Assembly: GCA_003497445.1 (NCBI GenBank) | Contig: DNNX01000042.1 | Coordinates: 1 to 20,867 of the forward strand | Direction of reading: 5' to 3' | Length of the DNA stretch: 20,867 bases | DNA from: Acholeplasmataceae bacterium | GTDB taxonomy: Bacteria; Bacillota_I; Bacilli_A; Acholeplasmatales; Acholeplasmataceae | Shown: in pieces, positions 20,709 to 20,867 of the stretch | How positions within the stretch are numbered: the stretch's first letter is position 1 | Layout: each line of letters opens with the position of its first letter | Translations under genes and position numbers: made by a program | Notes under the pieces: generated by a model | What the model was told of the DNA's origin: nothing | Seen by the model: only the letters and a program-made list of their open reading frames with translations | Database searches by the model: none

Positions 20709-20867
20709 GTGTTAAAAAAACTTCTAATAATCATGATGATAACCATATCATCTTTACAAATCATTGATATACAATCAAACACAAACGTCTTATCTCATTT
20801 ACCTGAAGCGATTCAACAACATATCTATGAGCGCTTAAATAATCCAGAAGATAATGCTAATATAGAA
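20709..20867 (+). CDS. N-terminus of a probable secreted or membrane-anchored protein (3' end outside window)
   Basis: An open frame runs from a GTG at 20709 to the window end (53 codons). GAGG (20700-20703) lies five bases before this GTG. An earlier in-frame GTG at 20703 overlaps that site. The N-terminus reads MLKKLLIIMMITISSLQIID, a short basic start followed by a hydrophobic core, as in a signal peptide. No lipobox Cys is seen. After it come HLPEAIQQHIYERLNN and an acidic, Asn-rich stretch. I do not recognise the family. Only the first 53 residues are visible. Confidence 0.6.
   Translation, partial: MLKKLLIIMMITISSLQIIDIQSNTNVLSHLPEAIQQHIYERLNNPEDNANIE

Noticed and set aside
1..20867. 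Mycoplasma-type code with TGA as Trp
   Set aside because: Several conserved genes end at TGA at the expected length, and their tryptophans are TGG.
1..20867. CRISPR arrays, insertion sequences or toxin-antitoxin pairs
   Set aside because: I saw no spaced direct repeats, transposase motifs or small paired genes on either strand.

Overview
This is a low-GC, densely packed bacterial window that uses the standard genetic code. TGA is a real stop here (for example at the ends of hprK, whiA and the isomerase gene), and tryptophans are TGG. The hprK-lgt-ppaX-trxB-whiA order is that of a Firmicutes relative. The compact layout, the full mevalonate pathway, 6-phosphogluconate dehydrogenase and TGA stops best fit an Acholeplasma-like mollicute or a close deep-branching relative. 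That placement is an inference, not proven by the sequence.

Region 1 (1-8544, all + strand) is a housekeeping run. It holds the 3' end of uvrA, a four-helix membrane protein of unknown function, HPr kinase/phosphorylase, prolipoprotein diacylglyceryl transferase, a PpaX-like HAD phosphatase, a thioredoxin reductase with an altered pyridine-nucleotide motif, WhiA, holo-ACP synthase, a single-pass membrane-anchored protein of unknown function, and the RNA-binding protein Tex. Most genes overlap or nearly touch. A terminator-like hairpin lies just before tex.

Region 2 (8560-12630) starts with gnd on the minus strand, sharing a two-way terminator with tex. Next come tRNA-Ser(GCU) and tRNA-Glu(UUC). 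A three-gene set follows: a Wzz-type chain-length protein, a tyrosine-rich BY-kinase and a PHP-type tyrosine phosphatase. This is the usual control module for exopolysaccharide export, but no glycosyltransferase, flippase or polymerase gene is present in the window.

Region 3 (12595-19620) is an isoprenoid island. It encodes every step from acetoacetyl-CoA plus acetyl-CoA to a short-chain prenyl diphosphate: HMG-CoA synthase and reductase (minus strand), mevalonate kinase, diphosphomevalonate decarboxylase, phosphomevalonate kinase and type 2 IPP isomerase (plus strand operon), and a prenyl synthase transcribed divergently from that operon. Only acetoacetyl-CoA thiolase is missing. The HMG-CoA reductase looks like a short class I enzyme. 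The mvk and mvaA promoters both carry closely spaced TGA(G/T)TCA heptamers, which may mean shared control.

Region 4 (19620-20867) has a 303-base AT-rich gap with two operator-like repeats, a DUF2306-like membrane protein, a relic of the 3' end of a tRNA-Ser-like gene followed by a hairpin, and the start of a gene with a signal-peptide-like N-terminus that runs off the window.

Most of the window is recognisable. I did not find a clearly new multi-gene system. The most interesting points are the reductase class, the thioredoxin reductase cofactor site, the repeat-encoded tyrosine tail, the shared promoter motif and the tRNA relic.
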